DNA of 64,000 bases from Clostridium ihumii AP5 (GCF_000612845.1 NZ_CCAT010000083.1:186001-250000), one strand, 5' to 3'; positions 18,838 to 28,160 are shown, counted from the stretch's first letter. Numbers and translations: made by a program. The notes: generated by a model from the letters alone, not told the origin.

Positions 18838-19098
18838 ATGGTAATATTAGATCTTTATTTAGTAACTATTATATTTAGTATATTGACAATAATGTTGATT
18901 TTTTATGCACTAAATAACAATGAAGAATTTCAAAATAAAATGTTAGATACAATGATGAAAAGTGAAGAGAGTGGACAAGAACCACCACAGAGTAAAGTTG
19001 TTGATTTTATAGTTTCAATATATTTTTTTGTACCAATTTTAAATATTATTGCGTCTATAGCTCTTTTAACTACTTTATATAGTAAAAAGCAAAACTAA
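18838..19098 (+). CDS. Small hypothetical membrane protein
   Basis: The 86-residue product has two hydrophobic segments (about 2-24 and 56-80) around a polar, acidic loop containing EESGQEPPQ. I do not recognise a family. ATG at 18838 lies seven bases after GTGGAGGT, which marks it as a real gene and rules out the earlier in-frame ATG. The stop codon lies inside the left arm of its terminator. Confidence 0.65.
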   Translation: MVILDLYLVTIIFSILTIMLIFYALNNNEEFQNKMLDTMMKSEESGQEPPQSKVVDFIVSIYFFVPILNIIASIALLTTLYSKKQN

Positions 19099-19140
19099 AT
19101 GCTACAAAATATACTTTGTAGTATCTAGTTTTGCTTTTTA
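19083..19140 (+). terminator. Terminator
   Basis: Outer arms AAAAAGCAAAACTA and TAGTTTTGCTTTTT enclose an inner stem CTACAAA/TTTGTAG; a long, stable, interrupted hairpin. Confidence 0.85.
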
Positions 19141-19165
19141 TTTAAATAAATATATAAATTTTTAA

Positions 19166-19326
19166 TAGAGGGTTCCAAGTTCATCTTCATAATTATTAGT
19201 TCCAAAACTTGGATACCCTTAAGAGTGAGACTAGCTCAGAATCATTTTATAGTAAGTATTTCTTTTGAAAGCAATATATTTACAGCTAAAAAAATAGTTT
19301 TGAATTCGAGCTTGTTTCCCTATATA
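19166..19326. repeat. Degraded fragment(s) of the TATAGG repeat family
   Basis: A short inverted pair (GGGTTCCAAGTTC near 19170 and AACTTGGATACCC near 19207) and a second end-like sequence (TTCGAGCTTGTTTCCCTATA near 19307) resemble the ends of the complete repeat that begins at 19327. It looks like one or two decayed copies abutting copy A. Confidence 0.5.
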
Positions 19327-19680
19327 TATAGGAATCCAAGTTGAAACTTTAAGTTATTCATGTTTCGGTTGAGAAAGTGCTATACAAAATTAACAATTAA
19401 CGATAAACAATTAACAATGAAGGATAAAACTGAAAGCTCAGTTTTTTATGGATTTTTAAAATAATTTGTAGAACAAATTAATTAAGGATTATATAAAAAC
19501 TTAGTTTTTATGGACGTCTATTCAAAAATATTAAGAACGAAGTGAATAATATTAACTACCATTGTTAATTGCTAACTCTTAGTTTTTAATTGGTTTCAAT
19601 CATGATATAAGAATAAACTATAAGATTAGTATTATCATTTGAAAAAGAGATTATTTTGAATTTAAGCTTAGAACCCTATA
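19327..19680 (+). repeat. Dispersed intergenic repeat, copy A (354 bp)
   Basis: It opens with TATAGGAATCCAAG and closes with AGAACCCTATA, an imperfect inverted pair. Inside are four AATTAAC-type heptads, the hairpins ACTGA/TCAGT, AATTTGT/ACAAATT, ATAAAAAC/GTTTTTAT and AATATT/AATATT, and then heptads in inverse orientation. It ends 33 bases before the start of the gene at 19714. Confidence 0.9.
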
Positions 19681-19713
19681 GTTTGAAGTTTTTATAGTGA
19701 GGATGTAAATATT

Positions 19714-20409
19714 ATGACACAAAAATTAAAAGATACTATTAGAATAGGACAATTAAAAGAAAAGTCAGTACATAAAAGTTTAAAAATGATTTACAAAGAT
19801 AGTGGACAAGTTGAGGTTGAAGTACTAGGATATATCGTTGATGTTTTAAAAGAAAACACTATATATGAGATACAAACAAAAAATTTTTATAATATAAAAG
19901 AAAAAATAATTAATATATGTAAGGAACATCCTGTAGTATTAGTTCACCCAATAGCAATAGAAAAATATATTGTTACAGTGGATGAAAATGGGAATGAAAT
20001 ATCAAGAAGAAAATCACCTAAAAAAGGTAATAGATTAAATATTTTTGATGAGTTAGTATCAGCACCAGAATTTATAAAAGAAAAAAATTTGACTATACAA
20101 GTTTTACTTATAAAAAAAGATGAATATAGAATTAAAGATGGAAAGGGATCATGGAGACGAAAAGGAGTGTCTTTACTTGATAATGATTTGGTGGAAATAG
20201 TAAATGTAGTTGAATTTAAATCAATAGATGATTATATAGAGATAATTCCTAGCTATTTGTATGAGTTTACAAATAAAGAACTCTCAAAAGAACTTAATAT
20301 ATCGATTAATTTAGCAAGAAAAATAACTTATACTCTAAGAAAAGTAAATGTTTTAGATGGGAGTACTAAGCGAGGAAGGGAAATTTTATACAAGATAAAC
20401 AAAAATTAA
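19714..20409 (+). CDS. Possible PD-(D/E)XK nuclease-fold protein with winged-helix C-terminus
   Basis: I do not recognise a named family for this 231-residue protein. Residues about 30-65 contain QVEVEVLGYIVDVL followed by a short turn and YEIQTKNF: a D then E-x-Q-T-K arrangement as in PD-(D/E)XK nuclease-like cores. The middle includes KSPKKGN and WRRKG basic segments. The last 55 residues (ELSKELNISINLARKITYTL) look like a winged helix. A DNA-acting role is an inference only. It starts at ATG after GTGAGGA, lies 33 bases after repeat copy A, and has no operon partner. Confidence 0.6.
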   Translation: MTQKLKDTIRIGQLKEKSVHKSLKMIYKDSGQVEVEVLGYIVDVLKENTIYEIQTKNFYNIKEKIINICKEHPVVLVHPIAIEKYIVTVDENGNEISRRKSPKKGNRLNIFDELVSAPEFIKEKNLTIQVLLIKKDEYRIKDGKGSWRRKGVSLLDNDLVEIVNVVEFKSIDDYIEIIPSYLYEFTNKELSKELNISINLARKITYTLRKVNVLDGSTKRGREILYKINKN

Positions 20410-20714
20410 TACAATAAACATATGTTTAAAAATATCGATATTTGTAGTATAATGAAGATAGTAGTATAGCATAAAAAAGAAAGTATACTACACTTTCTTT
20501 GAGGTTTACTATAAATTTGATATTCTTTTACAGTAATGGTCAAAGTTGTTGAAATTTATTAAAGAATAATTAATTTTCACAAAAAAACTGTAAATAATCA
20601 ATATTATTTAATAAAAATTATTGTAAAAGTTAGAAAAAAACAATATACTTAGGTTAAATCTAAAGAAAAGTTAAAAAGTTTATACATAAATTTTATAAGA
20701 TGGAGTGATTAAGT
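20410..20714 (+). promoter_or_regulatory. Leader of the glycyl-radical operon: promoter, palindrome and competing hairpins
   Basis: A perfect palindrome AAATATCGATATTT (20430-20443) lies just before a TATAAT (20448-20453) whose -35 is weak. Shortly after, GTAGTATA (20461-20468) can pair with TATACTAC (20484-20491), while AAAGAAAGT (20476-20484) can pair with ACTTTCTTT (20492-20500). The two stems overlap and exclude each other. The remainder of the 300-base leader is A/T-rich with no further structure recognised. Confidence 0.5.
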
Positions 20715-22217
20715 ATGGATATGGAAAAAGAAGTATTATCAATAATTCAAAATAACACATTAACTTATCAAATGAAAGTTATATCATTAGCTAAATTAGC
20801 AGAGAATAGCATAAACATATTAGATATAAGTGACGAAATAAAGGAATATATGAATGATGAGATAATTTGTGATTTAGGTGAAGGAAATGCACCTTATAGA
20901 CCAAGATACATTGTTCCTGATTATGAAAAATTTATGAAAGAAGGAAGCAAATTTTTAGGGTTAGAACCAGCTAAAAATATATGGGAAGCTACACATAACT
21001 TATTAATGCTATATAAGCATGTTCCGTCAGTAACTACATTTCCAGTATATGTTGGAAATATAGATACACTATTAGAACCATTTGTGAAAGATGAAGAAGA
21101 AGCATATAATGCTATAAAATTATTTTTAATGCACATAGATAGAACTATAACAGACTCATTCTGTCATGCAAACATAGGACCTATAGATACAAAAGCAGGA
21201 AGATTAATTTTAAAAGCTGAAAGGGAACTTCAAAATTCTACACCAAATATTACGCTAAAAGTTAGTGAGGAAACTTCAGAAGAACTTATGATTGAATCAG
21301 TTAACACAGCTTTAAGTTGTGCAAAACCAAGCTTTGCAAATCATGAAATGTTTACAAATGATATTGGTAACTATGCTATAGCAAGTTGCTATAATGGTTT
21401 AAATATAGGTGGAGGTAGTTATACATTAGTTAGATTAAATCTAGGAAAATTAACATCGAAAGTTAAAACTGTAGATGATTTATTTAATAAAGAGTTACCA
21501 CATTCTATGGAACTTATGTTAGATTTAATGGATAAGAGAGTTAATTTTATAGTAGAAGAAAGTGGATTTTTTGAATCAAACTTCCTAGTTAAAGAGGGAT
21601 TATTAGCAAAAGATAAATTTACAGCTATGTTTGGAATGGTAGGACTTGCTGATATGGTAAATCATTTATTAGGAGCGGAAAAACAAGAAGATAGATTTGG
21701 ATATTCTAAAGAGGCTAATGAATTAGGACTTAGAATAGTTGAAAAAATGCAAGAAATAGTAGATGCTCATGAAAACAAATATTGTCTAGGAAATAATAAA
21801 AAGTATGTTTTACATGCACAGGTTGGATTAGATACAGACAAAGGTGTAGCTCCAGGATGTAGAATTCCAATAGGAGAAGAACCATCAATGCTAGAACATT
21901 TAATGCAAAGTGCACCATACCATAAATATTTTCCATCAGGAATAGGTGATATATTTAAATTTGATGAAACATCAAAAAGAAATCCAAAGGCCATAGTTGA
22001 TATAATAAAAGGAGCATTTAAATTAAATATAAGATATATATCTGTTTATTGTGAAGATTGTGATGTTATAAGAATAACAGGATATTTAGTTAAAAGATCA
22101 GATATAGAGAAACTAGAAAAAAATGAGCAAGTTTTAAATGATACTGTTGTTTTAGGATATGGTGCAGCTAAAAATGCAAAAATATTAGAGAGAAGACTAA
22201 GACATAATGAAAACTAA
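20715..22217 (+). CDS. yjjI: YjjI-family glycyl radical enzyme
   Basis: This is a predicted glycyl radical enzyme of unknown substrate, 500 residues long, near the YjjI length. Strong support comes from the overlapping downstream activase with two ferredoxin motifs, the standard YjjW partner. Cysteine-containing segments such as SFCHANIGPIDTKAG, ALSCAKPSFANHE and YCEDCDVIRITGY are candidate active-site parts. Near the C-terminus DTVVLGYGAAKNA is the likely glycyl loop, lacking the usual RVxGY arginine. The start follows GGAGTG. It would be active only anaerobically. Confidence 0.82.
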   Translation: MDMEKEVLSIIQNNTLTYQMKVISLAKLAENSINILDISDEIKEYMNDEIICDLGEGNAPYRPRYIVPDYEKFMKEGSKFLGLEPAKNIWEATHNLLMLYKHVPSVTTFPVYVGNIDTLLEPFVKDEEEAYNAIKLFLMHIDRTITDSFCHANIGPIDTKAGRLILKAERELQNSTPNITLKVSEETSEELMIESVNTALSCAKPSFANHEMFTNDIGNYAIASCYNGLNIGGGSYTLVRLNLGKLTSKVKTVDDLFNKELPHSMELMLDLMDKRVNFIVEESGFFESNFLVKEGLLAKDKFTAMFGMVGLADMVNHLLGAEKQEDRFGYSKEANELGLRIVEKMQEIVDAHENKYCLGNNKKYVLHAQVGLDTDKGVAPGCRIPIGEEPSMLEHLMQSAPYHKYFPSGIGDIFKFDETSKRNPKAIVDIIKGAFKLNIRYISVYCEDCDVIRITGYLVKRSDIEKLEKNEQVLNDTVVLGYGAAKNAKILERRLRHNEN

Positions 22218-23046
22218 AGCTTTAGTTAATAAAATAATTCCATTTAGCTCAGTAGATGGAGAAGGAAATAGGATGGCAATATTTCTTCAACAGTGTAATT
22301 ATAATTGTTTATATTGTCATAATCCTGAAACTATAAATTTATGTATAAATTGTGGGAAGTGCGTAAGTGAATGTAAGTATGGAGCACTTTCCATAGTCAA
22401 TAAGAAAGTTAGTTATGATAGAAGCAAGTGTAAAAATTGTGATGCTTGTATAGCTGCATGTAGTATAAATAGTACTCCTAAAACTACAGAAATGACAGTA
22501 GATGAAATAATAGAAGAAATTAAGAAAGTTCAAATGTTTATATCTGGAATAACAGTTTCAGGGGGAGAATGTACTCTTCAAAGTGATTTTCTTATAGAAC
22601 TATTTAAAAAGGTAAAGGAATTAGGATTAACAACATTTATTGATACTAATGGATCAACAAATTTATATAAAAATGAGGAATTACTAAAAGTTACAGATAA
22701 AACTATGATAGATTTAAAAGCATTTAATGCAGATGAAAATAAGGAATTAACTGGACTTTCCAATGAGATAGTTATAAAGAATATCGAAGAACTTACAAAG
22801 CTTCATAAAGTTTATGAAATAAGAACAGTAGTAGTACCAGAACTTTTAGATAATGAATATACTGTTGATATGGGAAGTAAGCTTATTGCTAAATTAGATG
22901 AAAATATAATATATAAAATTATTAAATTTAGACAGTTAGGCGTTAGAGAAGAGCTTTTAAAAGCATACACACCTAAACAGGAATACATGGAAGAATTAAG
23001 AAAAATTGCAATTGAAAATGGTGTAAAAAACGTAGTTATCGTATAA
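22207..23046 (+). CDS. yjjW: YjjW-family glycyl radical enzyme activase (radical SAM)
   Basis: This enzyme would use S-adenosylmethionine and a [4Fe-4S] cluster to install the glycyl radical on the upstream protein. The radical SAM motif is CNYNCLYC (CX3CX2C, about residues 30-37). Two further ferredoxin motifs follow, CINCGKCVSEC and CKNCDACIAAC, the insert typical of this activase group. VSGGECTLQ and DTNGS match the SAM-binding motifs. Its 279 residues fit. The first codons overlap the end of yjjI by 11 bases, so translation is probably coupled. Confidence 0.93.
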   Translation: MKTKALVNKIIPFSSVDGEGNRMAIFLQQCNYNCLYCHNPETINLCINCGKCVSECKYGALSIVNKKVSYDRSKCKNCDACIAACSINSTPKTTEMTVDEIIEEIKKVQMFISGITVSGGECTLQSDFLIELFKKVKELGLTTFIDTNGSTNLYKNEELLKVTDKTMIDLKAFNADENKELTGLSNEIVIKNIEELTKLHKVYEIRTVVVPELLDNEYTVDMGSKLIAKLDENIIYKIIKFRQLGVREELLKAYTPKQEYMEELRKIAIENGVKNVVIV

Positions 23047-23095
23047 TATATTGAAAAATGTATATAATAATTAGTGATTTTAACAGTTTTAGGTC

Positions 23096-23124
23096 TTGAC
23101 ATTTCAATTGTGTCAATATAAAAT
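23096..23124 (+). promoter_or_regulatory. Promoter of the asnS T-box transcript
   Basis: TTGACA and TAAAAT are separated by 17 bases, a near-consensus vegetative promoter about 25 bases before the T-box structure. Confidence 0.85.
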
Positions 23125-23149
23125 CATATTAAGAATTCAAATTTAAATA

Positions 23150-23415
23150 AAAAGACGATGAAGAGAAGAGTAGATGTAAGAGGTAATTAAAGCGAGTTGA
23201 CGATGGTGTGAGGTCAATATGAAACTTATGTTGAAGAACATCTTGGAGTTTCTAACCGAAATTGTAAAAGAGTAGGCTTAGACGGATTCAAACCGTTATA
23301 ATTTTGAACAGTATCGATAAAAATCCGTACTGGTAGAGTGGTCATTTATGACAATTTGGGTGGTACCGCGAAATAATACCTTTCGTCCCTATTTGGGATG
23401 AAAGGTTTTTTTATT
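23150..23415 (+). promoter_or_regulatory. T-box leader, asparagine specifier (asnS)
   Basis: The leader contains the distal loop sequence CGATGGTGTGAGG, then GAAG-AAC-ATCTTGGAG, placing an AAC (Asn) codon at the specifier position. The antiterminator T-box GGGTGGTACCGCGA lies near 23358. The terminator arms CCTTTCGTCCC and GGGATGAAAGG are followed by seven or more T. Specifier and downstream gene agree. Confidence 0.96.
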
Positions 23416-23512
23416 TACCCAAAATTAATTTGTTTAATTTAAAAATATTAATATATAAAGTATTTTATGCAAGGTATGTTGAATATGCCTAAATCAAGAA
23501 GGAGGAATAAAT

Positions 23513-24904
23513 ATGGAAAAGGTAGTTGTAAAACAACTTTACAGAGAACAAGAAAAATATGCAGATCAAGAAATAAGTATAAGTGGATGGATTAGAACAT
23601 TAAGAGCTTCTAAAAACTTTGGGTTTATAGAAATTAATGATGGTAGCTTCTTTAAAAATATTCAAGTAGTATTTGAAGAGGAATTAGAAAATTTCAAAGA
23701 AGTATCAAAATTAAGTATAAGTTCATCTTTAACAGTAGAAGGAAAACTTGTTTTAACACCAGGAGCTAAACAACCATTTGAATTAAAAGCAACTAGAATT
23801 GAAATAGAGGGATTATCAGACAATGATTATCCACTACAAAAGAAAAGACATAGCTTTGAGTTCTTAAGAAGCATAGCTCATTTAAGACCAAGAAGTAACA
23901 CATTCTCAGCTGTGTTTAGAGTTCGTTCATTAACAGCATTTGCTATACACAAATTTTTCCAAGAAAGAGGGTTTGTATACACTCATACACCAATAATCAC
24001 TGGTAGTGATTGTGAAGGTGCTGGAGAAATGTTCAGAATTACAACTATGGATTTAGATAATGTTCCTAAAACAGAAGATGGAGCAATTGATTACAAGCAA
24101 GATTTCTTTGGTAAAGAGACAAATTTAACAGTTAGTGGTCAACTTGCAGCAGAAGCATATGCATTAGCATTCAGAAATGTATATACTTTTGGACCAACAT
24201 TTAGAGCAGAAAATTCAAATACAGCAAGACATGCTGCAGAATTCTGGATGATAGAGCCAGAAATAGCATTTGCAGATTTAATGGATGATATGGAACTTGC
24301 TGAAGATATGATAAAATATATTATAAATTATGTTATGGAAAATGCTCCAGAAGAGATAGATTTCTTTAATAGTTTTGTAGATAAAGGACTAAAAGAAAGA
24401 TTAATGCATGTTGCAAGTTCAGAGTTTGGTAGAGTAACTTATACAGAAGCAGTTGAAATGCTTAAAAAATCAGGAAAAGAATTTGAATATCCAGTTGAAT
24501 GGGGTATAGATTTACAAACTGAACATGAAAGATATTTAACAGAAGAAATATTTAAGAAACCAGTATTTGTAACTGACTATCCAAAGGAAATAAAAGCATT
24601 TTATATGAGAATAAATGATGATAATAAAACAGTTGCAGCTATGGATTTATTAGTACCAGGAATAGGAGAAATAGTTGGAGGAAGCCAAAGAGAAGAAAGA
24701 ATTGATGTATTAGAAAGCAGAATGGCTGAATTAGGACTTAAAAAAGAAGATTACTGGTGGTATTTAGAACTAAGAAAATACGGTGGAACTAAACACGCTG
24801 GATTTGGATTAGGATTTGAAAGAATGATAATGTATATGACTGGTATAAGCAATATAAGAGATGTAATACCATTCCCAAGAACAACAGGAACAGCTGAATT
24901 CTAA
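23513..24904 (+). CDS. asnS: Asparaginyl-tRNA synthetase
   Basis: This class II aminoacyl-tRNA synthetase charges tRNA-Asn. The N-terminal OB fold (about 15-105) has [20 protein letters not shown]. The catalytic domain has motif 2-like [21 protein letters not shown] minus its first residues and motif 3 [12 protein letters not shown] near the C-terminus. GTAEF ends the protein in the typical way. Its 463 residues are standard. AspRS is excluded by length and by the absence of the GAD insert; the Asn T-box supports the assignment. The start follows AAGGAGGA and the gene is followed by a terminator. Confidence 0.97.
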   Translation: MEKVVVKQLYREQEKYADQEISISGWIRTLRASKNFGFIEINDGSFFKNIQVVFEEELENFKEVSKLSISSSLTVEGKLVLTPGAKQPFELKATRIEIEGLSDNDYPLQKKRHSFEFLRSIAHLRPRSNTFSAVFRVRSLTAFAIHKFFQERGFVYTHTPIITGSDCEGAGEMFRITTMDLDNVPKTEDGAIDYKQDFFGKETNLTVSGQLAAEAYALAFRNVYTFGPTFRAENSNTARHAAEFWMIEPEIAFADLMDDMELAEDMIKYIINYVMENAPEEIDFFNSFVDKGLKERLMHVASSEFGRVTYTEAVEMLKKSGKEFEYPVEWGIDLQTEHERYLTEEIFKKPVFVTDYPKEIKAFYMRINDDNKTVAAMDLLVPGIGEIVGGSQREERIDVLESRMAELGLKKEDYWWYLELRKYGGTKHAGFGLGFERMIMYMTGISNIRDVIPFPRTTGTAEF

Positions 24905-24922
24905 AAAATACTATATGAATAA

Positions 24923-24961
24923 TAATAAGAGGGCAAAGATTTAATTTTGCCCTCTTATTAA
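24923..24961 (+). terminator. Terminator of asnS
   Basis: Arms TAATAAGAGGGCAAA and TTTGCCCTCTTATTA form a strong hairpin. Confidence 0.88.
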
Positions 24962-25307
24962 TTTTAATGCTTTTTTATTTTATATAATATAAATTTATAT
25001 TTTTGAAACTTTATAGTATTTAAAATAGTAAATAAAAAATATTATATTATAATCAGAAAATAAATAAAAAAGGAAACACTGTAAATTTAAAGTTAAGTTT
25101 TAAAATAAAGAAAATTATATGAAAAAATGTTTATATAATTAAAGTTTTATGATAATATAGATATATTAGTAGTAATATTTTAGAAATTATTAAAAAAATA
25201 TCTTATAAAATATAAATAAAATTAAAAAAATACGAATAAAGAATATATAAGATGTCCAAGCTTAAAATACTTAGCATCAAACAAAAATATATTTTGGAGG
25301 TAGTTTT
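24962..25307. other. AT-rich intergenic region before ytxH
   Basis: About 345 bases, more than 85% A/T by eye, with no ORF that has a ribosome site. It must hold the ytxH promoter, but no clear -35/-10 pair stands out. Confidence 0.4.
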
Positions 25308-25754
25308 ATGGGATTAGTATCTGATATGAAAAGAAGAAAAATAGAACTGGAAAAGAAAGAGAAAAAGAGACAAAGAAGAAAAATAGCTATGACTGCAGCA
25401 GCAAGTACTACATTAGGGCTTATAGGAGGAATGTTATTAGCACCTAAGTCAGGAAAGGAAACAGTTGGAGATATAAAAGATAAAGCTAAAGAAGCTAATG
25501 ATTTATTAAAAGATAAATCATTAGAATTAAAAGAAAATGTAAATGAAGCTAAAGAAAAAATAAGTGAATATATAGTTGAAAAGAAAAAATCTATGTGTAA
25601 ATGTGATTTAGAGTCAGATGAAAATATTGAAGAAATTGTTGAAGAAGCTTTAGAAGAAGCATTCAAAGAAGTGATTAAAGAAGAACATAACATAGTTGAT
25701 GATGAAGAAACACTTGGAGAAATTCCACAGGAAAATATGGAAGAAGAAAAATAA
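25308..25754 (+). CDS. YtxH-domain (general stress-like) protein
   Basis: The 148-residue product carries the YtxH signature: a basic N-terminus, one glycine-rich membrane helix (TTLGLIGGMLLAPKSGKETV, about 36-55), then a Lys/Glu-rich coiled coil (DKAKEANDLLKDKSLELKEN region). The tail is strongly acidic. A single Cys-rich patch MCKCD is unusual. The family is often stress-induced, with unclear function. The start follows GGAGGT. It pairs with the DUF948 gene downstream, a common neighbour, but repeat copy B lies between them. Confidence 0.85.
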   Translation: MGLVSDMKRRKIELEKKEKKRQRRKIAMTAAASTTLGLIGGMLLAPKSGKETVGDIKDKAKEANDLLKDKSLELKENVNEAKEKISEYIVEKKKSMCKCDLESDENIEEIVEEALEEAFKEVIKEEHNIVDDEETLGEIPQENMEEEK

Positions 25755-25819
25755 GATTAACATTGAGAGTGTTCAAGTTTTTAAATTAATAATTTAAAAG
25801 ATAAATTTGAAATTCTATA

Positions 25820-26172
25820 TATAGGAATATAAGTTTAAACTTTAAGTTATTTATGTTTTAGTTGAGAATTTTAATTTTAAGTTTTAATCTATATTTTTAA
25901 AAATTGACAATGGACAATTGACAGTGGACAGTGGACAGTGAAGGTGAAAATTGGATTTCCAATTAGTTAAAAACAATATAAAAACATAGTTTTTATGTAT
26001 TTCTATTTTAAATATTAGGAATGAAATGAGTAATATTAACCATAACTGTCAATTATCAATTATCAATTTTCAATTGTCAACTGGTTCCAAATATAAAAAT
26101 AGCAATAAACTGTAAGCTTAATAATATCATTTGATAAAGATGTTATTTAAAATTTTAGCTTGGAATCCTATA
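25820..26172 (+). repeat. Dispersed intergenic repeat, copy B (353 bp)
   Basis: It opens with TATAGGAATATAAG and closes with TTGGAATCCTATA. Left heptads are AATTGAC-type (five units), matched on the right by five inverse AATTGAC-type units. The first hairpin is AATTGGA/TCCAATT instead of ACTGA/TCAGT; hairpins ATAAAAAC/GTTTTTAT and AATATTA/TAATATT are kept. It ends 28 bases before the DUF948 gene. Confidence 0.9.
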
Positions 26173-26200
26173 TTATCACAAGAAATAAGGTGAAGTTTTA

Positions 26201-26536
26201 ATGTATATATCAGTTGAAAATTTATTTTTTATAATACTAAGTATACTTGGTGGAACAGCATTAGTATTTTTAATTATTTTCTTAAGTAAAGGAATAAAGT
26301 TCCTACAAAATTTAAATAGTATTATAGAAAAAAATGAAGGAAATGTAACTAAAGTTATTGATTCATTGCCAGAAGCGGCAGAAAACATAGTAAATATAAC
26401 TGATAATGTAAAAAATGTTAGTGAAGCTGTAAATGATGTTACAGAGGAAGTTGTTGAAACAAAAGACAGTTTGACTGAATATTTAAAGATAGGAAAAGAC
26501 ATATTTGCAATAGTTAAAGATGTATTTAGCAAGTAA
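26201..26536 (+). CDS. DUF948 family membrane-anchored protein
   Basis: The 111-residue product has one N-terminal membrane helix (about 7-28) and a long amphipathic helical region with Asn/Val/Glu repeats (NIVNITDNVKNVSEAVNDV). This fits DUF948 proteins, which are commonly encoded beside YtxH proteins and may associate with the envelope. AAGGTGAAG provides the ribosome site. It lies 28 bases after repeat copy B and ends in a terminator. Confidence 0.8.
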   Translation: MYISVENLFFIILSILGGTALVFLIIFLSKGIKFLQNLNSIIEKNEGNVTKVIDSLPEAAENIVNITDNVKNVSEAVNDVTEEVVETKDSLTEYLKIGKDIFAIVKDVFSK

Positions 26537-26540
26537 GGAT

Positions 26541-26572
26541 AATCATGGGAAAATTTTTTCTCATGATTTTTA
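26541..26572 (+). terminator. Terminator of the DUF948 gene
   Basis: Arms AATCATG.GAAAA and TTTTC.CATGATT are followed by a T run. Confidence 0.75.
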
Positions 26573-26707
26573 TTGAAGTTTTTTAAATGTTAACATTCTA
26601 TTAACAAAAAATATATTACAAAATTAAACTATATGAAGAGTATTATTATGAACTAATGAAAATAATAACATTAATAGATGATGTTATTATACTGAAAGGA
26701 GAGAATT

Positions 26708-27559
26708 ATGAGTAAGAAACTATTTAAAGAGTTATTTTTTATAACTATTGGATTAATATTTTTAGCAGCTGGATTATCTATATTTTTGGTTCCTAATAAC
26801 TTAGCAGCAGGTGGAATATCAGGTATAGCCATAGTAGTAAATAATTATATACCAGCATTAAGTGTTCCAGTAATAATGCTAGGGTTAGATGTTATTTTAT
26901 ATATAATTGGATTTATATTTATAGGAGCGAGTTTTGGAGTAAAATCAATTTATTGCAGTTTAATGTTGCCTACATTAATGGCTGTAATACCAAAAGTACT
27001 TGGTTTAAATGGACCAATTGTAGATGATTTATTAATTAATTTAGTTTTTGGTATTATAATAGGTGCTGTAGGAATGGGAATTATATTTAATCAAGATGCA
27101 TCAACTGGTGGTACAGATATAATAGCAAAAATACTTAATAAATATTTAAGATTAGATATAGGTAAAGGATTACTTATTACAGATTTTTCTGTAACATTAA
27201 TGGCAGTTGCAGCCTTTGGACCGATGATAGGTATGTATTCTTTACTTGGTGTTATAATTAATGGATTTACAGTAGATTATATAATTGATGGATTTAATGT
27301 AATTAGAAAAGTTGAAATAGTAAGTTCAGAAAATGAAAAAATAAAGAAATTTATAATGGAAGAGTTAGGAAGAGGAGCTACAGTGTATGAGGCTAAGGGT
27401 GCATATACTGAGGAAAGAAAGCAAGTATTAACAGCAGTAATGGACAAGAAAGAGTTTATAAAATTAAGAGGATACATAAGAGAAAATGATAAAAATGCAT
27501 TTGTAATAATATACAATGTTCATGAAACTTTAGGAGAAGGATTTGGAAGCATAGTATAA
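26708..27559 (+). CDS. YitT family membrane protein (DUF161/DUF2179)
   Basis: The protein has five or six N-terminal membrane helices (about 8-190) including the repeated family motif SIFLVPNNLAAGGISGIA and DASTGGTDIIAKIL, followed by a cytoplasmic DUF2179 domain (about 200-283) with GRGATVYEAKGAYT. Length 283 is typical. YitT proteins are abundant in Firmicutes; transport function is proposed but not settled. The start follows AAAGGAGAG. It is monocistronic and followed by a distant terminator at 27741. Confidence 0.9.
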   Translation: MSKKLFKELFFITIGLIFLAAGLSIFLVPNNLAAGGISGIAIVVNNYIPALSVPVIMLGLDVILYIIGFIFIGASFGVKSIYCSLMLPTLMAVIPKVLGLNGPIVDDLLINLVFGIIIGAVGMGIIFNQDASTGGTDIIAKILNKYLRLDIGKGLLITDFSVTLMAVAAFGPMIGMYSLLGVIINGFTVDYIIDGFNVIRKVEIVSSENEKIKKFIMEELGRGATVYEAKGAYTEERKQVLTAVMDKKEFIKLRGYIRENDKNAFVIIYNVHETLGEGFGSIV

Positions 27560-27740
27560 ATTTAATTACATATAATAGATAAACAAATTTTAATTTATAA
27601 AAAATTTTTGCAAAATTTTAATTTAAATTAAGTTTTTGAATTTAACATCATTTAAAATATGTTTAGCTATTAAAGGAATTACAGTTCAAAACAATTATAA
27701 AACAAATCTTCAAAAATTAATTTTGTAATAATTTTATATT

Positions 27741-27775
27741 GCTACACATTTATAATTATAATGTGTAGCTTTTTT
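27741..27775 (+). terminator. Terminator downstream of the yitT-family gene
   Basis: Arms GCTACACATT and AATGTGTAGC around a TATAATTAT loop are followed by six T. Confidence 0.8.
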
Positions 27776-27810
27776 ACTTTAAATGTAAAATATAAGCTTG
27801 TACAAAACAA

Positions 27811-27838
27811 AAGGCTGATTTTAAAAAAAATCAGCCAT
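27811..27838 (-). terminator. Terminator of the ferredoxin gene
   Basis: On the minus strand arms GGCTGATTTT and AAAATCAGCC are followed by a T-rich tail. Confidence 0.8.
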
Positions 27839-27871
27839 TTCCTATTAAATATAATAGGTTAATATGTTAAA

Positions 27872-28042
27872 TTATTCTTGAGCTGGAGCTCCAACTGGAC
27901 AAACGTTAGCACAAGCACCACATTCGATACAAGTGTTAGCATCTATAACATATAATCCGTCTCCTGCACTTATAGCGTTAACTGGGCATTCTGCTTCACA
28001 AGCACCACAGCTAATGCAAGCATCAGCGATTTTGTAAGCCAT
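27872..28042 (-). CDS. 2[4Fe-4S] ferredoxin
   Basis: This is a 56-residue clostridial ferredoxin, the low-potential electron carrier of pyruvate oxidation and hydrogen production. It reads [20 protein letters not shown] at the start and has a second [12 protein letters not shown] motif, giving two full CxxCxxCxxxCP cluster sites. The gene is short and easily missed, but a very strong ribosome site (AAGGGGGG) precedes the ATG and a clear terminator follows. It is single and divergent from the promoter region of the SDR gene. Confidence 0.97.
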   Translation of the reverse strand: MAYKIADACISCGACEAECPVNAISAGDGLYVIDANTCIECGACANVCPVGAPAQE

Positions 28043-28121
28043 AATACAAACCCCCCTTACTACGATTTCTAGTTAATAATATCATAAATTTCAATAATAA
28101 TAAAGGCTTTATCTAAATATT

Positions 28122-28160
28122 TTGAAGTTTATCAATAAATGGTATAATATTTATTGATAA
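28122..28160 (+). promoter_or_regulatory. Palindromic operator-like site around a TATAAT
   Basis: Perfect 12-base arms TTATCAATAAAT and ATTTATTGATAA flank GGTATAAT, so a consensus -10 lies in the centre of the palindrome; a possible -35 (TTTGAA, 28121) is 16 bases upstream. It probably controls the SDR gene through a transcript that includes repeat copy C. Confidence 0.5.

Noticed and set aside
19387-19428. CRISPR-like short tandem repeats (AATTAAC heptads)
   Set aside because: Units are seven bases without spacers and belong to the dispersed repeat; no cas genes are present.
19827-20300. Restriction-modification or defence system around the nuclease-like gene
   Set aside because: No methylase, helicase, toxin or other defence gene is adjacent.
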